Position numbers and translations under genes: made by a program
Notes under the pieces: model-generated
Database searches by the model: none
What the model was told of the DNA's origin: nothing
Seen by the model: the letters and a program-made list of their open reading frames with translations, nothing else
In this document: one piece after another, positions 8,626 to 16,240 of the stretch
How the letters are laid out: every line of letters begins with the position of its first letter
Numbering within the stretch: position 1 is the first letter of the stretch
Origin: Micavibrio sp. UBA2705
GTDB lineage: Bacteria; Pseudomonadota; Alphaproteobacteria; Micavibrionales; Micavibrionaceae
Assembly (NCBI GenBank): GCA_002354205.1
Contig: DELD01000053.1
Coordinates: 1 to 24,509, forward strand
DNA length: 24,509 nt
Direction: 5' to 3'

Positions 8626-9426
8626 TTAAATTTTATTCGTTAAACTATAGGCTATAATACCTATCATTTCATGGGCGAGTACATCAATTTTAATCCAGTT
8701 ATCCCAGAATTTTGCTGTGGGCTTCCAAAGTGGCGGCGCTTTTTCAGAGTGGTTTGCAGGATACGGAATGATATTCCAGCCCTGTTTTTCGAATGCAAGG
8801 CGGGCGCGATGCATATGATAGCCTGATGTGACAAGCAGCCATGGTTTCTGATTTGGCCATTCAGGCGACACTTCATCCAAATAGAGCTGTTTACTCAAGG
8901 CTGCGTTTTGAAACGTGTTTTTGCTTTGTGTTTCAAATAAAAGTAGGCTTCCTTTGTCTGCAGAAATACTTCGCATATAGTATTCCGCGAGGTGCGATTC
9001 TGCTTTATGCTTAAGGGGCGATAAAAAATATGAATTACCGCCGCTGTAAAGGAATATTTTATCAGGGTAACTTTGCATTAAATGCGTTAAAGCTGTAATG
9101 CGGCTGTAATTAAACGGGTTTAAAACCATACGGTCTTGCCGTACGGACTCGCCAATATCTATTGCGCCGCCAAGAATGATAACGCCTTGCACTTCGTTAG
9201 CTGTGGTTTTTATTAATGGGTAGCGGCTATCCCATTTGTTTAAAATGTGTCCCATTAATGGTGTGCAGCCAATAATAAGAAATATGGCGACATTGACGAA
9301 AAAGAGACGCTTTGCAGTGCGGTTTTTATTCAGCATAAACAAAACCGCATTAATACAGATTAGCCCCACCATTAATGATGAAGGCGCAATAACAGCCCAA
9401 ATAAATTTGGATGATAAGAAAAACAT
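8626..9426 (-). CDS. YdcF/ElyC/SanA family membrane protein (DUF218)
   Basis: The 266 residues begin with two membrane helices (about 9-32 and 41-62), followed by a DUF218 domain. Signature blocks are GVIILGGAID (81-90), LYSGGN (126-131), E165-x-x-S-x-NT-x-x-NA and TSGYHMHRARL (200-210). The two-helix form matches ElyC/YdcF; ElyC affects undecaprenyl-phosphate use and envelope integrity in E. coli, but the biochemical activity of the family is not firmly known. The neighbours are peptidoglycan hydrolases, consistent with an envelope role. The gene lies 23 bp after the diguanylate cyclase and 9 bp before the transglycosylase, so it is probably in the same transcript. Confidence 0.9.
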   Translation of the reverse strand: MFFLSSKFIWAVIAPSSLMVGLICINAVLFMLNKNRTAKRLFFVNVAIFLIIGCTPLMGHILNKWDSRYPLIKTTANEVQGVIILGGAIDIGESVRQDRMVLNPFNYSRITALTHLMQSYPDKIFLYSGGNSYFLSPLKHKAESHLAEYYMRSISADKGSLLLFETQSKNTFQNAALSKQLYLDEVSPEWPNQKPWLLVTSGYHMHRARLAFEKQGWNIIPYPANHSEKAPPLWKPTAKFWDNWIKIDVLAHEMIGIIAYSLTNKI

Positions 9427-9449
9427 TTAATACTGCGCCTTAATTATAA

Positions 9450-10760
9450 CTAGATCGGCTTTATAGGGGTGACCGTCGCTGATTTTGGTGCGCTGCCGAC
9501 ATCTTCTTTTCCCTCTTGTGAGCCCTGCCCTGCGTCAACCTCAACAAGGTTGTTTGTGACATGGTCAGAATAAGTTATGCGGTTACGGCCATTTTCTTTT
9601 GACTGATATAGTGCTTCATCTGCGCGCGCCATGGCCACTTCTACGTCTTCATCATCCTCAAGCTTAACTTGTGACAAGCCGAAACTCGCCGTCAGCTTGA
9701 TGGATTGGTTGGTGTCAGGCAGAACGAATGGACGCTCTTCGAGCTTTTGACGCACACGCTCTGCGACAATTAAAGCGCTTTGAATATCAGAGGCAGGTAA
9801 AAGGATAACAAATTCTTCGCCCCCTATACGCGCAACATCGTCTTCAAGGCGGATGGCGGTTTTGATAATTTCAACAAATTCGCGAAGGACGTAATCCCCT
9901 GCTGCGTGACCATACGTATCGTTAACTGGCTTGAAATGGTCAATATCTACCATACATAAGCATAAATCCTTCTTCATGCGCGCTGCACGGCGAATCTCTT
10001 GTTTTGAACGCTTGATGAAATAACGTCGATTACCAATGCCCGTAAGCATGTCTGTCATGGATATTTCATGCAGTCGCTCTGCATAGCGGCTAACACGCGA
10101 TACAAGAGGCATAAAGATTGCGAAGGCTTCAAGCATCAATGTGATACAGATAATCATAATCGCGCCAATTTGCACCATGCGTAAACGTTGCACTTTTGCA
10201 AGGAACGCGTTCTCGTAATAAACAAGCGATGTAGATAGTGACTGCGTAAGGTGGCGGCTAGATTGCCTGTTTATATAGTTATAAGTGTCTTCGTTCACTG
10301 TGCCTGTACTGGCATATTCGGCAATAAAGTCATCCACTTTAGCTGCAAACATCGTGATTTTAACATCAAGCTTATGCGGTTGGTCAAAGTAAATGCTGCG
10401 AATGATCTGCGCGGCGCCGGATTTAAAATCATCTGACTGGCTACGCGCAACCAAGGTTTCATGAATGTTTTTAAGTGCATCATTTTCTTGCTGCATCTCA
10501 ATAACGATGTTCGGGTTGCGCGTGTAATAAAATTCGGTGGCAAGATTTACGATCATGTGGATCTGCGTGTTTTCCGCCGCGCTTTTTGAAACAATCGTCG
10601 CGGCAAGGTCTTGCTCAACCAAAATACGATCCATAATGACATGGATCGTAATGCTCATTGCGGCGATGATAAATAGTGCGAGGATATAACCGCGCGTCAG
10701 TGAGCGCACAGGGTCGAGTGTGTACTCTTTAAAATTTGTATTGTTGTTTTGATCTTGCAA
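9450..10760 (-). CDS. membrane-anchored diguanylate cyclase (GGDEF)
   Basis: Makes cyclic di-GMP from two GTP at the inner membrane. The 436 residues have a cytoplasmic N-terminus, TM1 (about 24-44), a periplasmic helical sensor (about 45-195, with ATEFYYTRNPNI, resembling PilJ-type helical bundles), TM2 (about 196-217) and a GGDEF domain. The active site is intact as GGEEF at 313-317, and the inhibitory I-site RLED (304-307) is five residues before it, so product feedback is expected. No EAL domain follows; the tail is low-complexity. The start is TTG at 10760-10758, preceded by GGGGGAAG with suitable spacing; no better ATG is visible. It heads the cell-wall gene series and has a duplicated AT-rich element upstream. 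Confidence 0.92.
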   Translation of the reverse strand: MQDQNNNTNFKEYTLDPVRSLTRGYILALFIIAAMSITIHVIMDRILVEQDLAATIVSKSAAENTQIHMIVNLATEFYYTRNPNIVIEMQQENDALKNIHETLVARSQSDDFKSGAAQIIRSIYFDQPHKLDVKITMFAAKVDDFIAEYASTGTVNEDTYNYINRQSSRHLTQSLSTSLVYYENAFLAKVQRLRMVQIGAIMIICITLMLEAFAIFMPLVSRVSRYAERLHEISMTDMLTGIGNRRYFIKRSKQEIRRAARMKKDLCLCMVDIDHFKPVNDTYGHAAGDYVLREFVEIIKTAIRLEDDVARIGGEEFVILLPASDIQSALIVAERVRQKLEERPFVLPDTNQSIKLTASFGLSQVKLEDDEDVEVAMARADEALYQSKENGRNRITYSDHVTNNLVEVDAGQGSQEGKEDVGSAPKSATVTPIKPI

Positions 10761-10786
10761 AAGGCTTCCCCCATCCTAAATTAGGA

Positions 10787-10860
10787 CTAATTAATGACTA
10801 TAAAATATAAACTATTAAATGAAAATAAAGGCTAATCAATTACTATAAAATATAAACTAT
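10787..10860. repeat. imperfect 29-bp direct repeat, 45-bp period
   Basis: Copies at 10787-10815 and 10832-10860 differ at two positions. Both share the 19-mer actataaaatataaactat (10797-10815 and 10842-10860). They lie in the AT-rich region upstream of the diguanylate cyclase start (10760) and each contains TATA-rich hexamers on both strands. Confidence 0.85.
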
Positions 10861-10903
10861 AAAGAAAAATTAAGCAAAACTAATAAAAAAAGTAAAAAAG
10901 GGC

Positions 10904-10931
10904 TTTACTCCATCTCGTCTTTTCGTATACA
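10904..10931 (+). promoter_or_regulatory. candidate sigma-70 promoter for tRNA-Ser
   Basis: TTTACT (10904-10909) and TATACA (10926-10931) are separated by 16 bases and would start transcription about 23 bases before the mature tRNA. Each hexamer matches consensus at four or five positions. This is a prediction from spacing and sequence only. Confidence 0.35.
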
Positions 10932-10960
10932 ACACAATCCATTGTTATTCAATATGTCGC

Positions 10961-11050
10961 GGAGGAGTGGCAGAGCGGTTGAATGCACTGGTCTTGAAAA
11001 CCAGCATGGGTTTACGCCCATCGGGGGTTCGAATCCCTCCTCCTCCGCCA
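10961..11050 (+). tRNA. tRNA-Ser (anticodon TGA)
   Basis: A 90-base gene with a seven-base-pair acceptor stem (GGAGGAG with CTCCTCC), discriminator G and an encoded CCA end. The anticodon arm is CTGGT-CTTGAAA-ACCAG, giving anticodon TGA, which reads UCA/UCG-type serine codons. The long variable arm (ATGGGTTTACGCCCAT) and T-arm (GGGGGTTCGAATCCC) confirm a class II tRNA of the serine type. It diverges from the diguanylate cyclase gene and stands alone. Confidence 0.97.
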
Positions 11051-11386
11051 TCATCTATTCTAATTCCCATTTATACATTTTTTATTCAGGCTTTATTGAT
11101 GTTCTATGTCGGTGTGGTCGAGTTTCGTTCAAGATTCTTTAAGTATGAGCAAGAAGCGTGCGGTTCAATATAGTAATGTTGGGACGGTTTTTAAAACAGC
11201 TTTAGCGATCTCTATAAAATTATCTTCGCAATTAGTTATAAATACAATCAATAAAAAAGCACATCTAACGCTACATATATACGCAGCTTATTCGTAAAAA
11301 TACCCTCACATCCCCCTCCCTTACAGCTAAGCTTGGCCTAGATATTGCATGACTTTAGTCTATTCAAATAAACCAAAGGAGTGATT
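11051..11386. other. 336-bp intergenic region without a convincing gene
   Basis: Between tRNA-Ser and the 277-aa gene. It holds a 63-codon plus-strand ORF (11106-11297, internal ATG 11145) without a ribosome binding site or recognisable product, and an AAAGGAG site (11375-11381) that belongs to the next gene. No tRNA, clear terminator or promoter was seen. Confidence 0.5.
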
Positions 11387-12220
11387 ATGTCAGATATTAT
11401 GCAGGGTATATCGTTAAGTGATCCCAATATTCGTCAAATAGATATGAGCAGTGTGAAGAGAGTACATCTTAGCGAAATGGCTGATGAATCATTATTCGAA
11501 CGCTATATCGACATGCAGGAAAAAATACTTGAATCGCGTTACACAACACGCCCAGAAACCGCAAACAATCCGCGCTACGCTGAGTATGCGAGCGTTAATG
11601 TCGATGGTGAAGTTGTGGCACAAATAGACAACCATGGTTTTACCAATAGCGCCAATATATTTAGCAGCAAAATACAGGCCGCCATCAAAGAAGCGGACGC
11701 AGAATATGGCGGAAAGAGTAACGGACCAGAGCTTGCGCATTTGCGTGCGGAAAAAATTGCCGAAGCATTAGGTGGCACGGTAAATATTGCCAACACAGCG
11801 TTGACGCAAGATGAATTTGCAGCCGTGCAAAAAGCTTCTCCACAGATTGACTATCAAGCGCTGCGCAAAGACCCTGCTTATGAAATGTTACAGCAAACAA
11901 AGCGTGCGCGGACATTATATGTGGCGCAAGATATGGGGCAGAATAATACAACAGTCACCGCTGAGGCCAGCCCTTCAAATATTAGCGGCACTGAGAAAAC
12001 CGCAGAAGATGAATTTAAAGAATATATGGACATGACACCAGAGGAACGCTACCTTGCCGCCCTACTCAGCAAATATGACCTCACAAAAGAAGAGTTTGAT
12101 GCTCTCCCATTAGAAGAACAGGAAAAAATCATGGCGGAAGTTAAGCAAGACGTGATTGAAAATGTCGAGGAAGAGACAGGTATTGATGCCGGCGGCATGA
12201 TAAGCGCCATGCAAGCGTAA
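11387..12220 (+). CDS. hypothetical protein, 277 aa, helical and charged C-terminus
   Basis: I do not recognise a named family. The start is ATG 11387, five bases after an AAAGGAG site (11375-11381). The protein is soluble-looking with no signal peptide or membrane helix. The middle is Ala/Glu/Lys-rich and likely helical (SSKIQAAIKEADAEYGG, LAHLRAEKIAEALGG). A low-complexity Thr/Ser/Ala linker (about 186-205) leads to a C-terminal segment of about 55 residues, TPEERYLAALLSKYDLTKEEF then PLEEQEKIMAEVKQDVIE. Short C-terminal modules of this type (LAALL-x-x-x-LTxEEF-x-x-LPxEEQ) recur, to my memory, in other unannotated alphaproteobacterial proteins. It is monocistronic: a tRNA lies upstream and a strong terminator follows. 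Confidence 0.85.
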   Translation: MSDIMQGISLSDPNIRQIDMSSVKRVHLSEMADESLFERYIDMQEKILESRYTTRPETANNPRYAEYASVNVDGEVVAQIDNHGFTNSANIFSSKIQAAIKEADAEYGGKSNGPELAHLRAEKIAEALGGTVNIANTALTQDEFAAVQKASPQIDYQALRKDPAYEMLQQTKRARTLYVAQDMGQNNTTVTAEASPSNISGTEKTAEDEFKEYMDMTPEERYLAALLSKYDLTKEEFDALPLEEQEKIMAEVKQDVIENVEEETGIDAGGMISAMQA

Positions 12221-12245
12221 TAATTCAAAATTAAATCTATATTCT

Positions 12246-12282
12246 AAAAAAGCTTGGCGTTATACTGCGCCAAGCTTTTTTT
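12246..12282 (+). terminator. rho-independent terminator
   Basis: Perfect ten-base arms AAGCTTGGCG (12250-12259) and CGCCAAGCTT (12268-12277) with an eight-base loop, flanked by A-run and T-run. The symmetrical A/T flanks could let it work in both directions. It ends the 277-aa gene and lies just before tag. Confidence 0.9.
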
Positions 12283-12295
12283 AACGGAGAATATT

Positions 12296-12880
12296 ATGGG
12301 CGCAGCAAGTGAAGATAAAATCAGGTGCTTTGGTAATAAGCCGAACCAAAGCCTTTATGCGCAGTACCATGATAATGAATGGGGCGTGCCTGCCCATGAT
12401 GATCGTCACTTATTTGAAATGCTTATCTTGGAAGGTGCGCAGGCTGGGCTAAGCTGGGAAACGATATTAAAACGCCGTGAGGGGTATCAGGCGGCTTTTT
12501 ACAACTTTGACGTCCAAAAAGTCGCAGCAATGACAGATGAGCAGCTTGAAGCGCTGCGTCAGGACGAGCGCATTATCCGTAACCGTTTGAAAATTTATGC
12601 CGCACGCAAAAATGCGTTGGTTTTTATTGATATTCAAAAAGAATTTGGTAGCTTTGATTCTTATTTATGGAGTTTTGTTGGCGGAGCGCCGATTGTGAAC
12701 CATTGGCAGAATTTTGCGGATGTGCCTGTTACAACAGCTGAAAGCGATGCGCTATCAAAAGACCTGAAAAAGCGCGGCATGAGCTTTGTCGGCTCGACCA
12801 TTATCTATGCTTATATGCAGGCTGTGGGCATGGTGAATGACCATTGCGGGGATTGCTGGCTCGCGCCGCGTAAAGCGTAG
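12296..12880 (+). CDS. tag: DNA-3-methyladenine glycosylase I
   Basis: Base-excision repair enzyme removing 3-methyladenine from alkylated DNA. The 194-residue protein has the Tag signature CFGN...YAQYHDNEWGVP near the N-terminus, LSWETILKRREGY, and the WSFVGG and GMSFVGSTIIYAYMQAVGMVNDH blocks. The zinc-binding set seen in E. coli Tag appears conserved: Cys11, His25 and the C-terminal H-x3-C in NDHCGDCW. The start chosen is ATG 12296 with GGAGA just upstream (12286-12290); a longer TTG start would fall inside the terminator stem. It probably has its own promoter or depends on read-through, and may be co-transcribed with the DUF1489 gene. Confidence 0.96.
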   Translation: MGAASEDKIRCFGNKPNQSLYAQYHDNEWGVPAHDDRHLFEMLILEGAQAGLSWETILKRREGYQAAFYNFDVQKVAAMTDEQLEALRQDERIIRNRLKIYAARKNALVFIDIQKEFGSFDSYLWSFVGGAPIVNHWQNFADVPVTTAESDALSKDLKKRGMSFVGSTIIYAYMQAVGMVNDHCGDCWLAPRKA

Positions 12881-12912
12881 CTCTTGAAAGGCAGCCTAAA
12901 TATGATAGATAT

Positions 12913-13359
12913 ATGCAGATGAACAGAAAACACATTATAAAATTAGCCGTTGGCGTGGAAACGATCCAGCAATTCTATGAAATTCAGCGTAGCCAGATCA
13001 TTGATTATGAAGGGCAAGCTGCTGTGCCATGCTGGACGCGCTATAAACCCAAAGAAGCTGATGCTATTTTAGATGCTGAAGGTTCAATTTACCGCGTGGT
13101 AAAAAACCGCATCATTTGCCGCCATAAAATACTTGGCTTTGAGATGGTTGAAAACACAGAAAAAGGCACGATGTGCGCGATTATGCAAGATGCACAGATG
13201 ATTGAAACCATCGCCCAGCCTCGCCGTTCGTTCCAAGGCTGGCGTTACCTTAAAGAAAGTGATGCGCCCGCTGATAAAGGTATTTATACAGGCGATAACA
13301 TCGGTGATGGCATACCCGAAGATATGCGCGCTGATCTAGAAGCCGCTGGCTTGCTGTAA
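12913..13359 (+). CDS. DUF1489 family protein
   Basis: A 148-residue protein of a family found mainly in alphaproteobacteria with no assigned function. Recognisable blocks are HIIKLAVGVETI near the N-terminus, a CWTRYKPKEADAIL stretch, GSIYRVVKNRIICRHKILGFE and the family hallmark PRRSFQGWRYLKESDAP (about 103-119). No signal peptide or transmembrane segment is present. The start is uncertain: ATG 12913 or ATG 12919, neither with a strong ribosome binding site. It follows tag by 32 bp on the same strand and converges with the flavoprotein gene. Confidence 0.88.
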   Translation: MQMNRKHIIKLAVGVETIQQFYEIQRSQIIDYEGQAAVPCWTRYKPKEADAILDAEGSIYRVVKNRIICRHKILGFEMVENTEKGTMCAIMQDAQMIETIAQPRRSFQGWRYLKESDAPADKGIYTGDNIGDGIPEDMRADLEAAGLL

Positions 13360-13368
13360 TAACGCAGC

Positions 13369-14547
13369 CTAGACGTATTGCCCTGCAACATAGCCTGATG
13401 ACCACGCCCATTGGAAGTTATAACCGCCTAAATGGCCTGTAACGTCCATGACCTCGCCAATGAAGAATAAGCCTTCTTGTTTTTTGGACTCCATAGTCTT
13501 CGATGAAATATCATTGGTATCCACGCCACCCAATGTGACCTCCGCTGTACGGTAGCCCTCTGAACCGTTCGGCTTAACTTCCCAATTATTGATCGCCTGT
13601 GCAATGGCTGCAATTTTCTTATTCGGCACTTCTGCCATGCGGCCTTTGGCGTCATATTTAGTACATATCATTTCCGCTAAGCGTGATGGCAACAATTCAT
13701 TGACCGTATTGTGAATTTCTTGGCGTGGCTGCTTGACTTGCTTATCTTTTAGGAAAGCTTCAACATCAATATGTGGCGCCATATTAATTTTAACAGCTTC
13801 GCCTGCTTTCCAGTACGATGAGATTTGCAAAATTGCGGGCCCGCTTAAGCCGCGATGGGTAAAGAGCAGCGCCTCTTCAAAGCTTGTTTTACCGCAGCTT
13901 ACAATCGCATCAAGGCTAACGCCTGATAATGATTTACAGTAATCCAGCACATCGTCGGTAAATGTAAGCGGTACTAATGCGGCGCTTGTTTCTATGATGT
14001 TGTGGCCAAATTGTTTGGCAAGCGTATAACCAAATTTCGTGGCGCCAATTTTCGGAATGGATAAGCCGCCGCAGGCAACAACCAAAGACTCAGCGCAGGC
14101 TTTACCTTTGTTGGTTAGCAGTTCAAAACCTTTATCTGTTTTTGTGACTTGCTCAATATGCGTGCCCATTTCGTAATTTACGCCCGCCGCCGCGCATTCA
14201 TTAAGCAGCATATCAATGATTTCAGTCGCGGATACATCACAGAATAACTGCCCTAATTTCTTTTCATGGAATTTAATGCCGTGCTCTTTCACCATTTCAA
14301 CAAAGTCATACTGTGTATATTGGCTCAGCGCAGATTTACAGAAATGTTTGTTTTGCGATAAAAACGCATCAGGTGACGTTTTCATGTTTGTGAAGTTACA
14401 ACGACCGCCGCCTGAAATACGAATTTTCTCAGCCGTTTTCGTTGCGTGGTCTATCAACCACACGCTGCGCCCTCTTTTACCGGCTTCTATTGCGCACATT
14501 AGACCTGCTGCGCCTGCGCCAATAATGATGACATCGTAATTATTCAT
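13369..14547 (-). CDS. FAD/NAD(P)-dependent oxidoreductase, HI0933/BaiN family
   Basis: A 392-residue flavoprotein of the HI0933-like family (YhiN/BaiN). The FAD-binding GxGxxG is at 10-15 (GAGAAG), followed by the family motif KIRISGGGRCNFTN (41-54). A second block, VVACGGLSIPKIGATKFGY, lies in the middle, and the C-terminus carries EVTLGGVDTNDI, GLFFIGEVMDVTGHLGGYNFQWAWSSG, which closes the flavin site. Family members reduce unsaturated bonds in some anaerobes, but the substrate is unknown here. It is convergent with the DUF1489 gene (9-bp gap) and divergent from the GIY-YIG gene. Confidence 0.93.
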   Translation of the reverse strand: MNNYDVIIIGAGAAGLMCAIEAGKRGRSVWLIDHATKTAEKIRISGGGRCNFTNMKTSPDAFLSQNKHFCKSALSQYTQYDFVEMVKEHGIKFHEKKLGQLFCDVSATEIIDMLLNECAAAGVNYEMGTHIEQVTKTDKGFELLTNKGKACAESLVVACGGLSIPKIGATKFGYTLAKQFGHNIIETSAALVPLTFTDDVLDYCKSLSGVSLDAIVSCGKTSFEEALLFTHRGLSGPAILQISSYWKAGEAVKINMAPHIDVEAFLKDKQVKQPRQEIHNTVNELLPSRLAEMICTKYDAKGRMAEVPNKKIAAIAQAINNWEVKPNGSEGYRTAEVTLGGVDTNDISSKTMESKKQEGLFFIGEVMDVTGHLGGYNFQWAWSSGYVAGQYV

Positions 14548-14641
14548 CTGAAAACTTCCTCTATATATAAAACACTGCTAAACTGCGTGTTTCTGTTCTT
14601 AACGTATTCTTACGGTAAAAACACTATTTAACTTTATTTTT

Positions 14642-14647
14642 TATAAT
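14642..14647 (+). promoter_or_regulatory. candidate -10 element upstream of the GIY-YIG gene
   Basis: A perfect TATAAT lies 10 bases before the ATG at 14658, but no recognisable -35 hexamer is at the proper distance. If used, the leader would be only a few bases long. Weak candidate. Confidence 0.25.
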
Positions 14648-14657
14648 TGGCAGGCAG

Positions 14658-14900
14658 ATGAGTTGGTTTGTTTACATCGTAGAATGCGCAGATAATACGC
14701 TTTATACAGGCATCACCAATGACCTTGCCCGCCGCATTGATATGCATAATGACGGCACAGGGGCGAAATATACTAAAGCGAGAGCGCCTGTGAAGCTACT
14801 TTATTCAGAGAGCGTAGCCTCACGCAGCGAAGCGTCAAAACGTGAGTATTTAATAAAGAAATTAAACCGCAACGATAAATTAAAACTATTGGAAGATTAA
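14658..14900 (+). CDS. GIY-YIG endonuclease-domain protein (UPF0213/YhbQ-like)
   Basis: A stand-alone GIY-YIG domain of 80 residues. The paired motif reads VYIVECADNTLYTGIT (5-20), with Arg25/Arg26 of LARRIDMHN and the Glu-containing KREYLIKKLNRNDKLKL block at the end. E. coli YhbQ-type relatives have weak nuclease activity, and the biological role is not settled. The protein occupies the whole gene with no additional domains. Its last codons contain GGAAG, which likely serves as the ribosome binding site of the following TTG-started gene. Confidence 0.92.
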   Translation: MSWFVYIVECADNTLYTGITNDLARRIDMHNDGTGAKYTKARAPVKLLYSESVASRSEASKREYLIKKLNRNDKLKLLED

Positions 14901-14904
14901 GATT

Positions 14905-15738
14905 TTGAAACATTATATTTACGGCTTCTTTTTACTTGCCGCTTTCTTGGGCGCCGCACCGCAGATTAGCCGCGCCGATTTTCTTGAAACGATTAAGCCT
15001 AATTTGTCGATTAGTGAAATCCATTACCAATATGGCAATCAAGACAACCCATTTACGAAAGAAACCGACCATACAACAATTATTACCACACAAAATGCAT
15101 CGCGGTGGGATTGGGGATCAACTTTCTTTTTTGTAGATTATGCGAAGGACGGCGAAGAAAGTGATGGGAGCAATTTTAATGATGAAAATATTTATTTGGA
15201 AGCCTATCTTAACCTGAGTTTTAACGCGCTTTTTGGAGAGCATTTTAAGGCGGGACACCTTAAAGATATCGGTTTTATTATGGGCACAAATTACAGCCGC
15301 GATGCCGCGATCTTAAAATACACACCAGGGCTACGCCTTTCATGGGACATTCCTGGCTTTGCTTATCTAAATACAGATTTTCTTTCTTTTCTTGATCATA
15401 GCGCAGGCAAGCGCCAAAACGCTGCAAATGCGCCAGCGGAAAAAGACAGCTGGTTTGTTGATGTCAATTACCTCTACCCCTTTTCTGTTAAAAATCAAAA
15501 ATTTATGGTCACTGGGCATGCCGAGTTTATTAAAGGGCGTGAACTTGATGACATTATAACGGGCACAAAAAAAGACTGGTTCTTGGCACAGACGCAAATC
15601 CGCTGGGATTTAGGTAATGCTTTATTCAGTAAACCCGACAAATTTTACATCGGGACAGAATATCAATATTGGAATAATAAACTCGGTACAGATGTTGACG
15701 AACATATGGCGCAAGCCCTTGCCGTTGTTAGATTTTAA
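14905..15738 (+). CDS. Tsx-like nucleoside-specific outer-membrane channel protein
   Basis: A 277-residue outer-membrane beta-barrel of the Tsx/OmpK family, whose members pass nucleosides. A signal peptide (about 1-24, ending SRA) precedes a mature part with alternating aromatic strands (ISEIHYQYG, WDWGSTFFFVDYAKDG, NIYLEAYLNLSFNALFG, WFVDVNYLYPFSV, FYIGTEYQYWNNKLG), and the last residue is Phe, as expected for BAM-dependent barrels. The start is TTG 14905, four bases after the GIY-YIG stop, with GGAAG at 14891-14895; no ATG precedes the signal peptide. The two genes appear translationally coupled although no functional link is obvious. Confidence 0.85.
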   Translation: MKHYIYGFFLLAAFLGAAPQISRADFLETIKPNLSISEIHYQYGNQDNPFTKETDHTTIITTQNASRWDWGSTFFFVDYAKDGEESDGSNFNDENIYLEAYLNLSFNALFGEHFKAGHLKDIGFIMGTNYSRDAAILKYTPGLRLSWDIPGFAYLNTDFLSFLDHSAGKRQNAANAPAEKDSWFVDVNYLYPFSVKNQKFMVTGHAEFIKGRELDDIITGTKKDWFLAQTQIRWDLGNALFSKPDKFYIGTEYQYWNNKLGTDVDEHMAQALAVVRF

Positions 15739-15783
15739 CATGTCTGCGTTATGCGTCTAGCTTTCAGTGTGTGATTGTATTTA

Positions 15784-15812
15784 TTGCATCCCGTTTTTTT
15801 GTTATGTTAATA
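15784..15812 (+). promoter_or_regulatory. candidate promoter for the 124-aa membrane protein gene
   Basis: TTGCAT (15784-15789) and TTAATA (15807-15812) are 17 bases apart and would start transcription a few bases before ATG 15826. Moderate consensus match only. Confidence 0.3.
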
Positions 15813-15825
15813 TTGTATATGTCTA

Positions 15826-16200
15826 ATGTACCGTGGTGAGAATTTGAAAAACAAAGATTTGCATATATCACTCGCCTTTATGGCGGCGCTTCTCGTTATT
15901 ACATTAGCGCCGTTTTTTGCTGTGAACGTTATTCTTCCTAATGTGGATAATGTGCAGCAAGTTGATGGTGAGGACGGTTTAAGCTATGCGGTTGCTATCT
16001 TCCCACCCAAGACGCGCTTTGTGAAAACAATTGAAAAGATAAAAGCAGCGCAAGGTGTTATGATTAAAGATAGCCGTTATGAATTTGTAACATATAGCGC
16101 ATCAAAATCTGCCGATTATGCGGCATCTTTATATAAACAAGGGGCGCTGCTTGTTGTGAATCCACGTGTAATTACATCGTGCTATTCGCCTAATATTTAA
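15826..16200 (+). CDS. small membrane-anchored hypothetical protein, 124 aa
   Basis: Not recognised. One N-terminal membrane helix (about 15-35, ISLAFMAALLVITLAPFFAV) is followed by an about 85-residue soluble part containing GLSYAVAIFPPKTRFVKTIE, a probable alpha/beta fold without visible catalytic motifs. The orientation, with NLKNKD before the helix, suggests a periplasmic C-terminal domain, or an uncleaved signal. The start is ambiguous: ATG 15826 lacks a ribosome binding site, while TTG 15844 has GGTGAG very close. It precedes the chemoreceptor by 40 bp on the same strand, so the pair could share a transcript. Confidence 0.7.
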   Translation: MYRGENLKNKDLHISLAFMAALLVITLAPFFAVNVILPNVDNVQQVDGEDGLSYAVAIFPPKTRFVKTIEKIKAAQGVMIKDSRYEFVTYSASKSADYAASLYKQGALLVVNPRVITSCYSPNI

Positions 16201-16240
16201 AATATTTATTAAACTTACATTTTTAGAAAAAGAAATCACT

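Noticed and set aside
10942..11173. two overlapping ORFs (66 and 68 codons) at the tRNA
   Set aside because: They read through tRNA-Ser; the apparent proteins are translations of the tRNA sequence.
11106..11297. 63-codon ORF downstream of tRNA-Ser
   Set aside because: No ribosome binding site, no recognisable product, AT-rich; considered a chance ORF, though a small peptide from ATG 11145 cannot be excluded.
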